From NCBI GenBank assembly GCA_040220455.1, contig JAVJUS010000129.1, positions 10,935 to 74,934 on the forward strand: DNA of 64,000 bases. The letters are read 5' to 3'. Under the pieces are notes generated by a model. The model was not told the DNA's origin. It made no database searches and worked only from the letters and a program-made list of their open reading frames with translations. The DNA is from JAVJUS01 sp040220455. GTDB lineage: Bacteria; Pseudomonadota; Alphaproteobacteria; DSM-16000; Inquilinaceae. Below are positions 43,514 through 53,696 of the stretch, piece after piece. The translations under genes and the position numbers were made by a program. How positions within the stretch are numbered: position 1 is the first letter of the stretch; each line of letters opens with the position of its first letter.

Positions 43514-44416
43514 ATGAGCTCCCTTGGCGCGATTCCCCGCCCGGCGGTCCTGGCGGCGCTCGCCACGCCCTATGACGCCGCCGGCGCCCCGGACGCCGCG
43601 CTCCTGGCGCGGCACGGGCGCCGGCTGCTCGACGCCGGGCTCGACGGCCTCGTGCCCTTCGGCACCACGGGTGAGGGGCCGATGCTCACGGTCGCCGAGC
43701 GCAAGTCCGTGCTGGAGGCGCTGCTGGGCGAGGGGGTGCCGGCGGACCGGCTGCTGGTCGGCACGGGCTCCGCCGCGCCGGGCGACATCGCCGAGCTCGC
43801 CGCCCACGCCACCGGGCTGGGGGTGGCCGGCGTGCTGGTCATGCCGCCCTTCTTCTTTACCGACGTGGACGCGGCGGGGGTCGAGGACTCCATCGCCGGC
43901 GTGATCCGGGCGGTCGGCGACGACCGGCTGCGCGTCGTGCTCTACCACATCCCCCAGGTCGCCGGCGTCGGCGTCGCCCCGACGGTGATGCACCGGCTCG
44001 CCGCCGCCTTCCCGGGCACGATCGTCGGGATCAAGGACAGTGCCGGCCAGCGTGACGCGACGGTCCGGCTGTGCGAGGGTGCGGGCGATCTGCGGGTTTA
44101 TGTCGGGGCCGAGCCGGACGTCTCGGCAGCGCTCGGCCATGGCGGGGCGGGGGCGATCTCCGGCCTCGCCAACCTTGCGCCCGGGCTGATCCGCGATCTG
44201 GTCGACCGGCCGGAGGACAGCGGCGTGCAGACCCGCGTGGGCGAGCTGGTCGCGGCCTTCGATGCGCTGCCCCTGATCCCGGCGATCAAGGCGGCGCTCG
44301 CCGAATGCACGGGAGAGCCGTCCTGGTCCCGCGTGCGGCCGCCGCTCCGGGCGCTGGAGCCCGCGCGGCTGGAGACCGTGCGCCGGGTCCTGGCGGCGGA
44401 GGAGACGGTGGGATGA
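43514..44416 (+). CDS. DHDPS/NAL family class I aldolase (KDG-aldolase-like)
   Basis: 300 aa TIM-barrel lyase of the DapA superfamily. The Schiff-base Lys is in GIKDSAGQRDAT near residue 175; the preceding tyrosine motif reads LYHIP; GTTGEGPMLT is the pyruvate-carboxylate binding loop. The family covers dihydrodipicolinate synthase, N-acetylneuraminate lyase and 2-keto-3-deoxy sugar-acid aldolases. A catabolic KDG-like aldolase is the best fit because it lies with a TRAP importer, an SDR and a GntR regulator rather than lysine genes. GAGAGG lies 7 nt before ATG 43514. The stop overlaps the next ATG. Confidence 0.88.
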   Translation: MSSLGAIPRPAVLAALATPYDAAGAPDAALLARHGRRLLDAGLDGLVPFGTTGEGPMLTVAERKSVLEALLGEGVPADRLLVGTGSAAPGDIAELAAHATGLGVAGVLVMPPFFFTDVDAAGVEDSIAGVIRAVGDDRLRVVLYHIPQVAGVGVAPTVMHRLAAAFPGTIVGIKDSAGQRDATVRLCEGAGDLRVYVGAEPDVSAALGHGGAGAISGLANLAPGLIRDLVDRPEDSGVQTRVGELVAAFDALPLIPAIKAALAECTGEPSWSRVRPPLRALEPARLETVRRVLAAEETVG

Positions 44417-45327
44417 CGGGTTTCGGGACGGGACCGCGCCTCGACGGCAAGCCGGTCCCGCCACAGCGCCTGGGCGGGCTGAGGCCGACACGGGCGAGCC
44501 TCGAGGCCGAGGCCATGGCCGCCCGGTTCGCCGAGGACGGCTATCTCTACCTGCCGGGCGTGCTCGACCCGCGGGCGGTGGCCGCCGCGCGGCAGGCGGT
44601 CCTCGGCCCGCTCGCCCGGGTCGGGGAAGTCGCCGAGCCGGCGGCCGAAGGCATCGCGACCGGGACGAGCGAGCGCGACAGCCTGGCGCCCGACCGGGGC
44701 GCCTTCCTGCGCGTCATCGCCGAGGATCCGGCGGTGCGCGCCGTCACCCATGGCGGCGACCTGGCGCGCCTGACGGCGGCCGTCCTGGGCGCGGAGACGG
44801 TGGCCTTCGACTTCCTGTGGCTGCGCACCATGCCGCCGGGCAGGGCCAGCCCGCCGCATATCGACCATGTCTACATGAACCGCGGCACCTGGGACGTGGT
44901 GACCGCCTGGCTCCCGCTGGGCGACGTCCCGGCGGAGGACGGGCCGCTGTTCCTGGTCGAGGGCTCGCACCGCTTCGACGACCTGACCGGCCCGCTGCGC
45001 GGCCTCGACGTGGACGCCGTGGGCGCGCCGCCCGGCTCCCTCGATCTCGACCCGGTCGCTCTGGCGGCCGAGCGCGGGGCCCGGCTGCTGACGGCGGATT
45101 TCCGCGCCGGCGACGTGGTGCTGTTCGGCATGTTCATGCTGCATGCCTCGTTCGACAACGCCTCGCCGGCGGGGCGGGTCCGTGTGTCCTGCGACGCCCG
45201 CTGGCAGCGCGCCGACGACGCCCGCGATCCGCGCTACTTCGGAGACCCGCCGGCCGGCCACAAGGGTCAGAGCTATGGCGGGCTGAGCGCGGCCCGGCCG
45301 CTGACCGAGGCGGGCAACCGGCGATGA
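44413..45327 (+). CDS. PhyH family Fe(II)/2-oxoglutarate oxygenase of the catabolic locus
   Basis: 304 aa. Iron ligands: HID in PPHIDHVYM and the distal His in MFMLHASFDN; 2-oxoglutarate Arg in GRVRVSCDARWQR. A bacterial phytanoyl-CoA-type oxygenase. It is translationally coupled at both ends (ATGA with the aldolase before, ATGA with gntR after), so it should act on an intermediate of the same catabolic pathway, which I cannot name. It is not a copy of the PhyH protein at 8439-9245. Hydroxylation of a methoxy or aryl/sugar-linked substrate is possible. Confidence 0.87.
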   Translation: MTGFGTGPRLDGKPVPPQRLGGLRPTRASLEAEAMAARFAEDGYLYLPGVLDPRAVAAARQAVLGPLARVGEVAEPAAEGIATGTSERDSLAPDRGAFLRVIAEDPAVRAVTHGGDLARLTAAVLGAETVAFDFLWLRTMPPGRASPPHIDHVYMNRGTWDVVTAWLPLGDVPAEDGPLFLVEGSHRFDDLTGPLRGLDVDAVGAPPGSLDLDPVALAAERGARLLTADFRAGDVVLFGMFMLHASFDNASPAGRVRVSCDARWQRADDARDPRYFGDPPAGHKGQSYGGLSAARPLTEAGNRR

Positions 45328-46019
45328 AGCGGCGCGACGCCACGGTCGAGGCGGTCGGGGCGGGGACGCCCGCGCCCGAGGGTCGGCTGAGCGACCGGGC
45401 CTACGCGGCGTTCAAGACGCAGCTCTTCTCCGGCGGGCTCAAGCCCGGGCAGTTCGTCTCCCAGCGCGAGCTGGTCGAGCTGATCGGCGTGCCGCTCGGC
45501 CCGACGCGGGAGGCGGTGCAGAAGCTGGCGCTCGAGGGCTTCGTCCAGATCGTGCCCCAGCGCGGCATCCAGGTCGCCGGCGCGACGCCGAAGATGATCC
45601 GCGACGCCTTCCAGCTCCGCGTGCTGGTGGAGAAGGAGGCGGCCCTCCAATTCGCCGAATGCGCCAGCGACGCGGAGATCGAGGACCTCGCCGAGGCCCA
45701 TCGCGCGGTCGTCGCCGCCGCGGCGGAGCGGATCGACGACGGGCTGCTGGAGCGCGCCCAGGCGACCGACCGGGACATGCACGACGTCATGGTGCGCCGG
45801 CTCAACAACGAGTTCGTCTGGAACATCCACTGCGTCAACAGCGACCGCATCCGCCTGATCCGGCTCGACCACGGGCTGCTGACACCCGCCAACCTGCGCA
45901 GCGCCATGGACGAACACCTGGCGATCCTCGACGCCTGCGCCCGCCGCGACGCCGCCGCGGCCGCCTACGCCATGGAGGTCCATCTGTCCACCGCCATGCG
46001 CCGGGCGATGGGGGTGTAG
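45324..46019 (+). CDS. GntR family transcriptional regulator (FCD domain)
   Basis: 231 aa. N-terminal winged helix: LSDRAYAAFKTQLFSGGLKPGQFVSQRELVELIGVPLGPTREAVQKLALEGFVQIVPQRG (about residues 22-82), the GntR pattern. The C-terminal helical FCD domain has the conserved acidic/His metal or ligand site in TDRDMHDVMVRRLNN and MDEHLAILDACARRDAAAA. It likely represses the divergent TRAP and aldolase units through the palindrome at 43394-43428, with a sugar-acid effector. The ATG 45324 overlaps the PhyH stop. The transcript ends near a TAGGTCGG hairpin at 46045. Confidence 0.92.
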   Translation: MKRRDATVEAVGAGTPAPEGRLSDRAYAAFKTQLFSGGLKPGQFVSQRELVELIGVPLGPTREAVQKLALEGFVQIVPQRGIQVAGATPKMIRDAFQLRVLVEKEAALQFAECASDAEIEDLAEAHRAVVAAAAERIDDGLLERAQATDRDMHDVMVRRLNNEFVWNIHCVNSDRIRLIRLDHGLLTPANLRSAMDEHLAILDACARRDAAAAAYAMEVHLSTAMRRAMGV

Positions 46020-46044
46020 GGGCGGGGGCGCCTGATCCCGGGGC

Positions 46045-46125
46045 GTAGGTCGGTCGAGCAAAGCGAGCCCGACATACCGGCGGAGCGGGCGCCCGTGTCG
46101 CGCTCGCTGCGCTCGGCCGACCTAC
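46045..46125. repeat. Paired TAGGTCGG inverted repeat between gntR and DUF934 genes
   Basis: GTAGGTCGGTCGAGCAAAGC and inverted CTCGGCCGACCTAC form arms of a long imperfect hairpin between convergent genes. The left arm is GTAGGTCGGTCGAGC...GAGCCCGAC, the right arm CGCTCGCTGCGCTCGGCCGACCTAC. The minus-strand stop codon of the DUF934 gene (TAG, 46124-46122) lies inside the right arm. A bidirectional terminator role is likely. Confidence 0.75.
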
Positions 46126-46626
46126 TCCGCCGCGGCCTTGCGGCGGCGCAGGCGTTCGTGGAAGGCGACCGGGCGGTCGTCCCCGGTCGGCTGGTAGAAG
46201 ACCGTGATCTCCGCGTGGGCCTTCACCCAGGCATCGACCGCGTCCGGGCGGTCGATCTCGAAGGCGTCGAAGCCGCTGCGATCGAGGAAGAGGAGCTGGT
46301 CGCGCAGGATCTCCCCGACGGCGCGCAGTTCGCCCGTGAAGCCCAGGCGTTCACGCAGGATGCGCGCGGTGGAATAGCCGCGTCCGTCGTTGAACTTCGG
46401 GAACGCGACCGCGATCAGGGAGAGGCGGTCCAGGTCGCCGGCGAGGTCCTCCGGATCGTCCGCCGGCTCCATGCGCACGCCCAGCGGGCCGGACCGGCCG
46501 AGCAGGGAGTCCCGCTCCGCCGTCCAGCGCGCCAGCGGCACCAGGATCGCCGTCTCCGGATCGTTGGGCGGCGGGGTCTCCGGGTCGTCGAGGGCGACGA
46601 ACGGGTCTTCGGCGGGCTGGCCCTGT

Positions 46627-46640
<14 letters not shown>
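46122..46640 (-). CDS. DUF934 domain protein, partner of sulfite/nitrite reductase
   Basis: 172 aa. DUF934 is recognised by SLIAVAFPKFNDGRGYSTARILRERLGFTGELRAVGEILRDQL and FDAFEI-type motifs. The family is found beside assimilatory sulfite reductase genes of alphaproteobacteria and is thought to act with it (an oxidoreductase helper or electron/siroheme-linked step). The ATG 46640 overlaps the end of the cysI-like gene by 14 nt, so expression is coupled. The stop codon TAG belongs to a dispersed repeat. Confidence 0.85.
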
Positions 46641-48300
<1,660 letters not shown>

Positions 48301-48364
48301 GGCTTCGGCTTTCCGGTGGAGCCTGGAGGGGGAGGGCGCGGGGACCCGGATCGGGCGGCGGCGT

Positions 48365-48709
48365 TCAGGCGTCGGCGGGCGCCGGCGCGCCATGGCCTTC
48401 CGGGCCCCATACCTGCTTGCCCAGGTCCGGGCGCACGGTGGGGCCGAGCGCGCGCAGCCGCTCGCGATACCGGGCGGGGACGAGGCGGTCGCCGTCGCGC
48501 ACCACCTCCATCGCGTAGGGGTCGACGACGGTCGTCCGCCAGGTCGGGTCGACCTCCTGGACGCGGGCGACGAAGGCCGGGCCGTCCTTCTTGAGGGTGC
48601 CTTCCTCGGTCGCCGCCTCGTCGATCACGGCCGTCCAGGCGCCGTCGCCGCGCCAGTAGACGACGACGCCGTCGCCGAGGCGGTTGGCGGTCACGATCAT
48701 CAGGGCCAT
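48365..48709 (-). CDS. DUF2849 domain protein of the sulfite-reductase operon
   Basis: 114 aa. Recognised by MALMIVTANRLGDGVVVYWRGDGAW and VVDPYAMEVV, the DUF2849 layout. Genes of this family sit between siroheme synthase and sulfite reductase in alphaproteobacteria; here the siroheme synthase gene is absent upstream and DUF2849 starts the unit, 64 nt before cysI. Function unknown; a regulatory or assembly role in sulfur assimilation is inferred. The start is ATG 48709. Upstream region is AT-rich and carries an inverted repeat. Confidence 0.82.
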   Translation of the reverse strand: MALMIVTANRLGDGVVVYWRGDGAWTAVIDEAATEEGTLKKDGPAFVARVQEVDPTWRTTVVDPYAMEVVRDGDRLVPARYRERLRALGPTVRPDLGKQVWGPEGHGAPAPADA

Positions 48710-48815
48710 CGGTTCCTCTTCGCTCCCGGCGGCGGGGCCCATATTGTGCGTTCGGGAACCCGGGTGCCGCGATGGCGGAGAGTTTTACATGGTCGCGGGC
48801 CAGGGGAAAATCAAA

Positions 48816-48846
48816 AACTACAATCCAACAAAGTCACAATGTAGTT
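48816..48846. promoter_or_regulatory. Inverted repeat in the promoter region of the sulfite-reductase unit
   Basis: AACTACA (48816-48822) and TGTAGTT (48840-48846), an exact 7-bp inverted repeat with a 17-nt spacer, in a sharply AT-rich segment (48780-48870). Lies between divergent DUF2849 and the secreted-protein gene, about 107 bp upstream of the DUF2849 start. Either gene might be controlled. Confidence 0.45.
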
Positions 48847-48927
48847 AGTTTACGCATATGCTAATGTGAAATGGGGTGCCGGCGCCGGCTCGACCCGCCG
48901 CCGAAGCCAGATATCCGGAGACCGCCG

Positions 48928-49467
48928 ATGCCGATCCGTCCGATAGCCCGCGCCGCCCTGCTGGCCGCCGGCCTCGCCTGCCTCGCCACCGTTCCGGCCT
49001 CGGCCCAGGTCGACGAGCAGGCAGCCACCGTCAACCGACCGACCGAGGCCGACGGCGACGACCGGCACGAGGGCTACTACCACCCCCCGGTGACGAGCAT
49101 GGAGATCTACAAGGCTCGCGCGCCAATTCTGGAGGAGAGCGACGCCCGCCGGCGCATCGGCTTCGTCGTCGCCCTGACGCGCGAACAGCTCGACCGGCCC
49201 TATCCGCCGCCCTACGCCCTGTTCGCCAAGGGCGCGGAGTCCGAAAAGGCGATCATCGTCGCGCTGGAAGGCGGGAGTCTCGACACGCTCTACCGGATGC
49301 GCGCGATGCTGGCCCAGCTCACCGCAATCGCCCGGTCCTCGCCGCTCTTCGTCGAGGCCAACGTGGCCGATTGGTATACCTTCCTGGACCTGCTCCACAT
49401 GCTGGGATTCACCCAGCTCACGGTCAGCGACGGGGAGACCTGGGCCCATCGCTACAGCATCGAATGA
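48928..49467 (+). CDS. Exported protein of unknown function, 179 aa
   Basis: Signal peptide with basic start and core AALLAAGLACLATVPASA, cleaved before QVDEQ (about residue 27). The mature protein has no Cys and reads EGYYHPPVTSMEIYKARAPILEESDARRRIGFVVALTREQLDRPYPPPYALFAKG; the last half looks like a small alpha-beta domain. No family recognised. It stands 120 nt upstream of a multicopper oxidase on the same strand, with an inverted repeat between them, so it may be a separate unit. CCGGAG lies before ATG 48928. Confidence 0.7.
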   Translation: MPIRPIARAALLAAGLACLATVPASAQVDEQAATVNRPTEADGDDRHEGYYHPPVTSMEIYKARAPILEESDARRRIGFVVALTREQLDRPYPPPYALFAKGAESEKAIIVALEGGSLDTLYRMRAMLAQLTAIARSSPLFVEANVADWYTFLDLLHMLGFTQLTVSDGETWAHRYSIE

Positions 49468-49485
49468 ACGCAAAAGAATGCATAT

Positions 49486-49512
49486 TTCGTTTTAACACAC
49501 TCTGAAAACGAA
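49486..49512. promoter_or_regulatory. Perfect inverted repeat before the multicopper oxidase
   Basis: TTCGTTTT (49486-49493), 11-nt spacer, AAAACGAA (49505-49512). The location (75 bp before the oxidase ATG, 19 bp after the secreted-protein stop) suits either a terminator for the upstream gene or an operator for the oxidase. It is AT-rich against a GC-rich background, and lacks a T-run, which favours the operator. Confidence 0.45.
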
Positions 49513-49586
49513 TCAGATAATGTCGCCTCCCATCACGGGTGATCGAGGCCGTGACTCGATCGCCCGATCGAGAAGGGAGAGCAGGG

Positions 49587-51518
49587 ATGCGACACGCCGA
49601 CCGTCGCGGGACTGGGGCTTCGGGACCGCTCCGCGTCACCTCAGCTAGGTTCGCGGGCGCCGCGCTGGCGGGCCTGGCCCTCTTCGCCGGCACGAACGGC
49701 GACGCAGCGGCGGAGGATGCGGGCACGCTGGCGCTCGCCTATGCCGAGGGGACGATCGCCAACCCGTCGGAGGGGCGGGCGGATTCGGTTCACCTGCGCG
49801 CCTACGACTGGTCCTCGGCCGAGGCGCCGAGCCCGTTCGTCGGCGCCGCGATCCATGTCCGGCCGGGCGACACCCTGGCCTTCACCCTCGACAACCGGCT
49901 GCCGACGGACGATCCCTCCTGCGATCCGATGCCGGCGGATATGAACACGCCGCACTGCTTCAACAACACGAACTTCCACAGCCACGGCTGGTGGGTCAGC
50001 CCGCGGGGCAACAGCGACAACGTCCTGCTCGACATCGCGCCCGGGGAGAGCCAGGACTACAGCCTCGCCCTGCCGGCCGAGCATCCGGCCGGCACCTTCT
50101 GGTACCACGCCCACCGGCACGGCTCGACGGCGCTGCAGGTGTCCAGCGGCATGGGCGGCGCGCTGATCGTCGAGGGCGACCGGCTGCCGACGGTCGAGGC
50201 CGACGGCACGGTCGGCGGGGGCGACGTCGACACGCTGCTGGTCGCGCCCGACGGCACGCCCTATCCGGACCGCACGCTGGTCCTGCAGCAGATCGCCTAT
50301 GCCTGTCTCGACGCCGACGGCGCGATCGAGAAGAACGCCGACGGCACCTGGTTCTGCGGACCCGACGACGTAGGCGTGATCGAGAGCTATGACGGTTTCG
50401 GCCCCGGGGAGTGGCAGGAGTCCGGCCGCTTCACCTCGATCAATGGCGCGGTACTGCCGGAACTGAACTCCGCCACGGCGCTGGTGCCGGAGCGCTGGCG
50501 CTTCATCCATGCCGGCGTGCGCGATTCCATCGACATCCGCTTCCGCCGCGCCGATGGGGTGGCCGCGCTCGCCGCCTATGCCGCGCGGACGCCGGAGGCC
50601 CAGGCCGCGGCCACCGAGGCCGCCTGCTCGGGCGATCCGGTGCCCTATTTCCGGGTGGCCGAGGACGGGCTGACCCGGCCGTCGCTGGTCGAGACGACGA
50701 GCACGGTGATGCAGCCGGGCTACCGCACCGATCTCCTGATCCAGTTTCCCGAGCCGGGCGTCTACTGCGTGATCGACGACGCCATGGACGCGGCGGAATC
50801 GATCAACGCGGTCGCCAGCCCCACGGAGCTGCTCGGTTACGTGACCGTCGGGCCGGCTCCGGCCGCCGCGGCCGGCGCGGACGCCGACACCCCGGGCGCG
50901 GCCATGGAAGCGGCGCTCGTGGCCTCGGCGGCGGCCGCGATGCCGGCCGGGCCGGTGCGCGAGGCCGTGATCGCCGATCTGCGCGACGGGCTGGGGCTCT
51001 CCGCCTTCGTGCCGCATCCGACGATCGAGCCGGAGGAGGTGACCGGCACGCAGACGCTGGGCTTCCTGATCGACACCAGCGACGGGGTCGCCTTCGAGAT
51101 CGGCGACCTGGCGCGGGAGGCCGGCGGCGGCTGGGCGATCGTCGACGCCGAGTCGTACGACTCCGAGCGGGTCGACCGGTCGCTGACGCTGGGCGGTGTC
51201 GACGAATGGACCCTGCGCTCCGATCCGAATTCGGGCGGCCACCCCTTCCACATCCACGTCAACCCGTTCCAGATCGTCTCGGTCGTCTCCGACGAGACGG
51301 GCGAGGACGTCTCCGCGGTCGATCCCATGGACCCGGCGGCGGGGCAGTACGCCGGGCTGAAGGGACAATGGAAGGACACGCTTTTCGTGGCGTCGGGCTA
51401 CACGGTCACGGTCCGCACCCGCTACGAACGCTTCACCGGCGAGTTCGTCCTGCACTGCCACATCCTCGACCACGAGGACCAGGGCATGATGCAGAACGTC
51501 GAGGTCGTGGAGCGATAG
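49587..51518 (+). CDS. Multicopper oxidase, exported
   Basis: 643 aa periplasmic oxidase oxidising metal ions (Cu(I), Fe(II), Mn(II)) or phenols with O2. The copper sites are intact: HSHGWW (residues 131-136) and WYHAHRHG (172-179) for T2/T3, then HPFHIHVN and HCHILDHEDQGMM near residues 552 and 624 for T3/T2 and T1 with its Met axial ligand. The N-terminus has Arg-rich residues and a hydrophobic core (FAGAALAGLALFAG) with possible Tat export. An Ala-rich insertion near 430-470 separates domains. AAGGGAGA precedes ATG 49587. The stop is TAG of a TAGGTCGG motif. It fits the copper-handling theme with the bufferin cluster. Confidence 0.92.
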   Translation: MRHADRRGTGASGPLRVTSARFAGAALAGLALFAGTNGDAAAEDAGTLALAYAEGTIANPSEGRADSVHLRAYDWSSAEAPSPFVGAAIHVRPGDTLAFTLDNRLPTDDPSCDPMPADMNTPHCFNNTNFHSHGWWVSPRGNSDNVLLDIAPGESQDYSLALPAEHPAGTFWYHAHRHGSTALQVSSGMGGALIVEGDRLPTVEADGTVGGGDVDTLLVAPDGTPYPDRTLVLQQIAYACLDADGAIEKNADGTWFCGPDDVGVIESYDGFGPGEWQESGRFTSINGAVLPELNSATALVPERWRFIHAGVRDSIDIRFRRADGVAALAAYAARTPEAQAAATEAACSGDPVPYFRVAEDGLTRPSLVETTSTVMQPGYRTDLLIQFPEPGVYCVIDDAMDAAESINAVASPTELLGYVTVGPAPAAAAGADADTPGAAMEAALVASAAAAMPAGPVREAVIADLRDGLGLSAFVPHPTIEPEEVTGTQTLGFLIDTSDGVAFEIGDLAREAGGGWAIVDAESYDSERVDRSLTLGGVDEWTLRSDPNSGGHPFHIHVNPFQIVSVVSDETGEDVSAVDPMDPAAGQYAGLKGQWKDTLFVASGYTVTVRTRYERFTGEFVLHCHILDHEDQGMMQNVEVVER

Positions 51519-51558
51519 GTCGGCGGGGCGCGGTGCCGAAAGCCGACACGGCGGCGGC

Positions 51559-51954
51559 TCAGGCCTCCGTGCCGATCGGCTCTCGCGCCGATTGACGGGG
51601 CGCCAGGATCTCCGGGTCGACGTCCAGCGCGACCGCCAGGCGCCCGCAGAGCTCTGGACGCGGGTGACGGCGGCCGGTCTCGATCTGCGAGACATAGGCC
51701 GTCGACGTTCCGACGCGTTCGGCGAGCGCGGCCTGGGTCAGGCCTCGCCACTCCCTCACGGCGCGGACCGGATTCACGCCGTCGACGTGGATCGCGTGGA
51801 TCAAGCTGCCCGGATAGACCCGGCTCTGGCCGAGGTCGAGGCGGCGCAATTCGCGCAGCGCCTCGAGTTCGTCGACGAGGTCCTCGTATTCCTCGGCAGG
51901 CAGCACGACCAAGCTTTCGCCGCCGGGGGTGCGGATCGTCTGCGGCGGGCTCAT
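51559..51954 (-). CDS. XRE-family antitoxin with HTH domain
   Basis: 131 aa. The N-terminal part (PGGESLVVLPAEEYEDLVDELEALREL) looks like the toxin-binding segment. The C-terminal HTH is AVREWRGLTQAALAERVGTSTAYVSQIETGRRHPRPELCGRLAVALDVDPEIL (about residues 65-120), a typical XRE repressor domain. The start ATG (51954-51952) overlaps the toxin stop as ATGA. The pair resembles HigBA/RelBE-type modules with the toxin gene first. It should repress its own operon through the operator at 52212-52250. Confidence 0.87.
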   Translation of the reverse strand: MSPPQTIRTPGGESLVVLPAEEYEDLVDELEALRELRRLDLGQSRVYPGSLIHAIHVDGVNPVRAVREWRGLTQAALAERVGTSTAYVSQIETGRRHPRPELCGRLAVALDVDPEILAPRQSAREPIGTEA

Positions 51955-52202
51955 CGGTACGCCTCCCTTCGATGGCCGATCCGGACGACGAGGAGGACGG
52001 TCCCGGATTCGTCCATGATCACGCGGTAGTCGCCGACCCGAAGCCTTGTCAATCCGGCGCCCTTCAGCGCCTTCACGTTTCGCGCCGAGCCTGCGGGGTC
52101 CGCAGCGTACCGCTCCACCTTGGCAACGATGCGGGCGGCCATATCGGGCGCCAGGCGAGCCAGAGCCTTCTGTGCCGCCGAGGTGTAGCGGACATCGACC
52201 AT
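51951..52202 (-). CDS. RelE/ParE-family toxin
   Basis: 83 aa mRNA interferase- or gyrase-type toxin. The pattern is MVDVRYTSAAQKALARLAPDMAARIVAKVERYA, then LKGAGLTRLRVGDYRVIMDESGTVLLVVRIGHRREAYR, which is typical RelE fold with basic C-terminal residues (Arg56, Arg61, Arg76, His77-type catalytic or RNA-binding residues). Length is normal for RelE. Starts at ATG 52202 (a GTG directly precedes it). It is the first gene of the toxin-antitoxin operon, with the antitoxin overlapping it. Confidence 0.85.
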   Translation of the reverse strand: MVDVRYTSAAQKALARLAPDMAARIVAKVERYAADPAGSARNVKALKGAGLTRLRVGDYRVIMDESGTVLLVVRIGHRREAYR

Positions 52203-52211
52203 CACCCTTGA

Positions 52212-52250
52212 ATAGCATTATGCTATACAGCGGCCAAAATTGAATAGCAT
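52212..52250. promoter_or_regulatory. Toxin-antitoxin operator and promoter region
   Basis: ATAGCA-TTA-TGCTAT (52212-52226) is a perfect palindrome, and a half-site TTGAATAGCATTTTG follows at 52240-52254, in direct orientation with TTGAATAGCATTATG (52209-52223). Situated just upstream of the RelE gene. Such arrays are bound by XRE/RelB-type antitoxins. Two sites spaced 31 bp apart (three helical turns) allow cooperative binding. Confidence 0.65.
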
Positions 52251-52362
52251 TTTGTGTAGCAACCTTTGTCCCGCGCACGGGAGCAGGCGCAAACCATTTC
52301 TCGCGAGGCGAGCCTCGGCCATCGGGTCATGCATCGATCTGGCGCCACCGTTGTGCCGCCGG

Positions 52363-53481
52363 CTACCCGCCCGTGACGCTCATGTGGCGGCTGACGGAGG
52401 GGCGGTTGCGGCGGCGGTCGATGACGAAGTCGTGGCCCTTGGGCTTGCGGCCGATCGCTTCGGCGATCGCCGCCTCGAGCGGGCCGTCGTCGCCCCCGTC
52501 GTCGTCCTGGGAGGCGCGCACGGCGGCGCGCAGGTCGGCCTTGTCCTCCTGGCCCAGGCACATGAACAGCTCCCCCGTGCAGGTCAGCCGCACCCGGTTG
52601 CAGGATTCGCAGAAATTGTGGGTGAGCGGCGTGATGAAGCCCAGCTTGCGCCCCGTCTCCTCGACCCGGACATAGCGCGCCGGCCCGCCGGAGGAGTAGG
52701 GGATGTCGGTCAGGGTCCAGCGCCGCTCCAGCTCGCCGCGCACCATGGAGAGGGGCCAGTACTGGTCGAGCCGCGTCTCCCCGCCGATGTCGCCCATGGG
52801 CATGACCTCGATCAGGGTCAGGTCGTAGCCGCGCTCGCCGGTCCATTCGATCAGCCGGTCCAGCTCGTCGCCGTTGACGCCCTTGAGCGCGACGGCGTTG
52901 ATCTTGACCGCGAGGCCCGCGTCGTCGGCCGCCGCCAGCCCGGCCATCACCTTGTCGAGCCGGCCCCAGCGCGTGATCGCCTGGAACTTCGCCGGGTCGA
53001 GCGTGTCGAGCGAGACGTTGATCCGCCGCACCCCGGCCTCGGCCAGGGCATGGGCGTGCTTGTCCAGCTGGCTGGCATTGGTCGTCAGCGTCAGCTCGTC
53101 CAGCGCGCCGCTTTCCAGATGCCGGCCCAGGCCGCGGATCAGGCTCATGATGCCGCGACGGACCAGCGGCTCGCCGCCGGTCAGGCGCAGCTTGCGCACG
53201 CCCGCGCGCACGAAGGCCGAGCAGACCCGGTCGAGCTCCTCCAGCGTCAGCAGGTCGGCCTTGGGCAGGAACGTCATCTGCTCCGACATGCAGTAGACGC
53301 AGCGGAAGTCGCAGCGATCCGTGACCGAAACGCGCAGATAGGTGATCGGCCGGCCGTAGGGGTCGATCAGCGGGTCGCGCTGGGCCTCCGGCGCGATGGC
53401 CTCGCCGGTCGCCGTCGCCGCGGTGTCCCGGGCCGCCGTGGTGTCCTGTGGCTGTCCGGTCGGGGTGGTGCCGCCGTCCAT
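52363..53481 (-). CDS. moaA: GTP 3',8-cyclase MoaA
   Basis: 372 aa radical-SAM enzyme of molybdenum-cofactor synthesis, converting GTP to a cyclic precursor. N-terminal cluster Cys57, Cys61, Cys64 in DRCDFRCVYC; C-terminal cluster in FCESCNRVRLTCTGELFMC (Cys-x2-Cys-x13-Cys); the protein ends in GG, as required for activity in the family. A Thr/Ala-rich N-terminal extension of about 30 residues precedes the core. Start at ATG 53481, MDGGTTPTGQ. Divergent from mobA. Confidence 0.95.
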   Translation of the reverse strand: MDGGTTPTGQPQDTTAARDTAATATGEAIAPEAQRDPLIDPYGRPITYLRVSVTDRCDFRCVYCMSEQMTFLPKADLLTLEELDRVCSAFVRAGVRKLRLTGGEPLVRRGIMSLIRGLGRHLESGALDELTLTTNASQLDKHAHALAEAGVRRINVSLDTLDPAKFQAITRWGRLDKVMAGLAAADDAGLAVKINAVALKGVNGDELDRLIEWTGERGYDLTLIEVMPMGDIGGETRLDQYWPLSMVRGELERRWTLTDIPYSSGGPARYVRVEETGRKLGFITPLTHNFCESCNRVRLTCTGELFMCLGQEDKADLRAAVRASQDDDGGDDGPLEAAIAEAIGRKPKGHDFVIDRRRNRPSVSRHMSVTGG

Positions 53482-53696
53482 GGCTCGCCGTCCTCGGGCC
53501 TCGTCAACGTGTCGGGTCCGGTCGCCGGCGGGCTCGCCGCGACCGGTCTTCAGAGGCAATATAGGAGTTTCGGCGCGTCGTTTCGCCCCCGAAGTCCACG
53601 GGGGCTTTCCGATGGCGGCGCGCGGGAGGCCCCTATGCGCGCATGCCCTCCGCCCGTCGCGAGCCGCGCCGGTGCGACCCCGCCGGGGCCCCGGTT

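Noticed and set aside
53482..53696. Moco riboswitch before moaA or mobA
   Set aside because: No matching conserved core or stem arrangement was found in the 215-bp divergent spacer.
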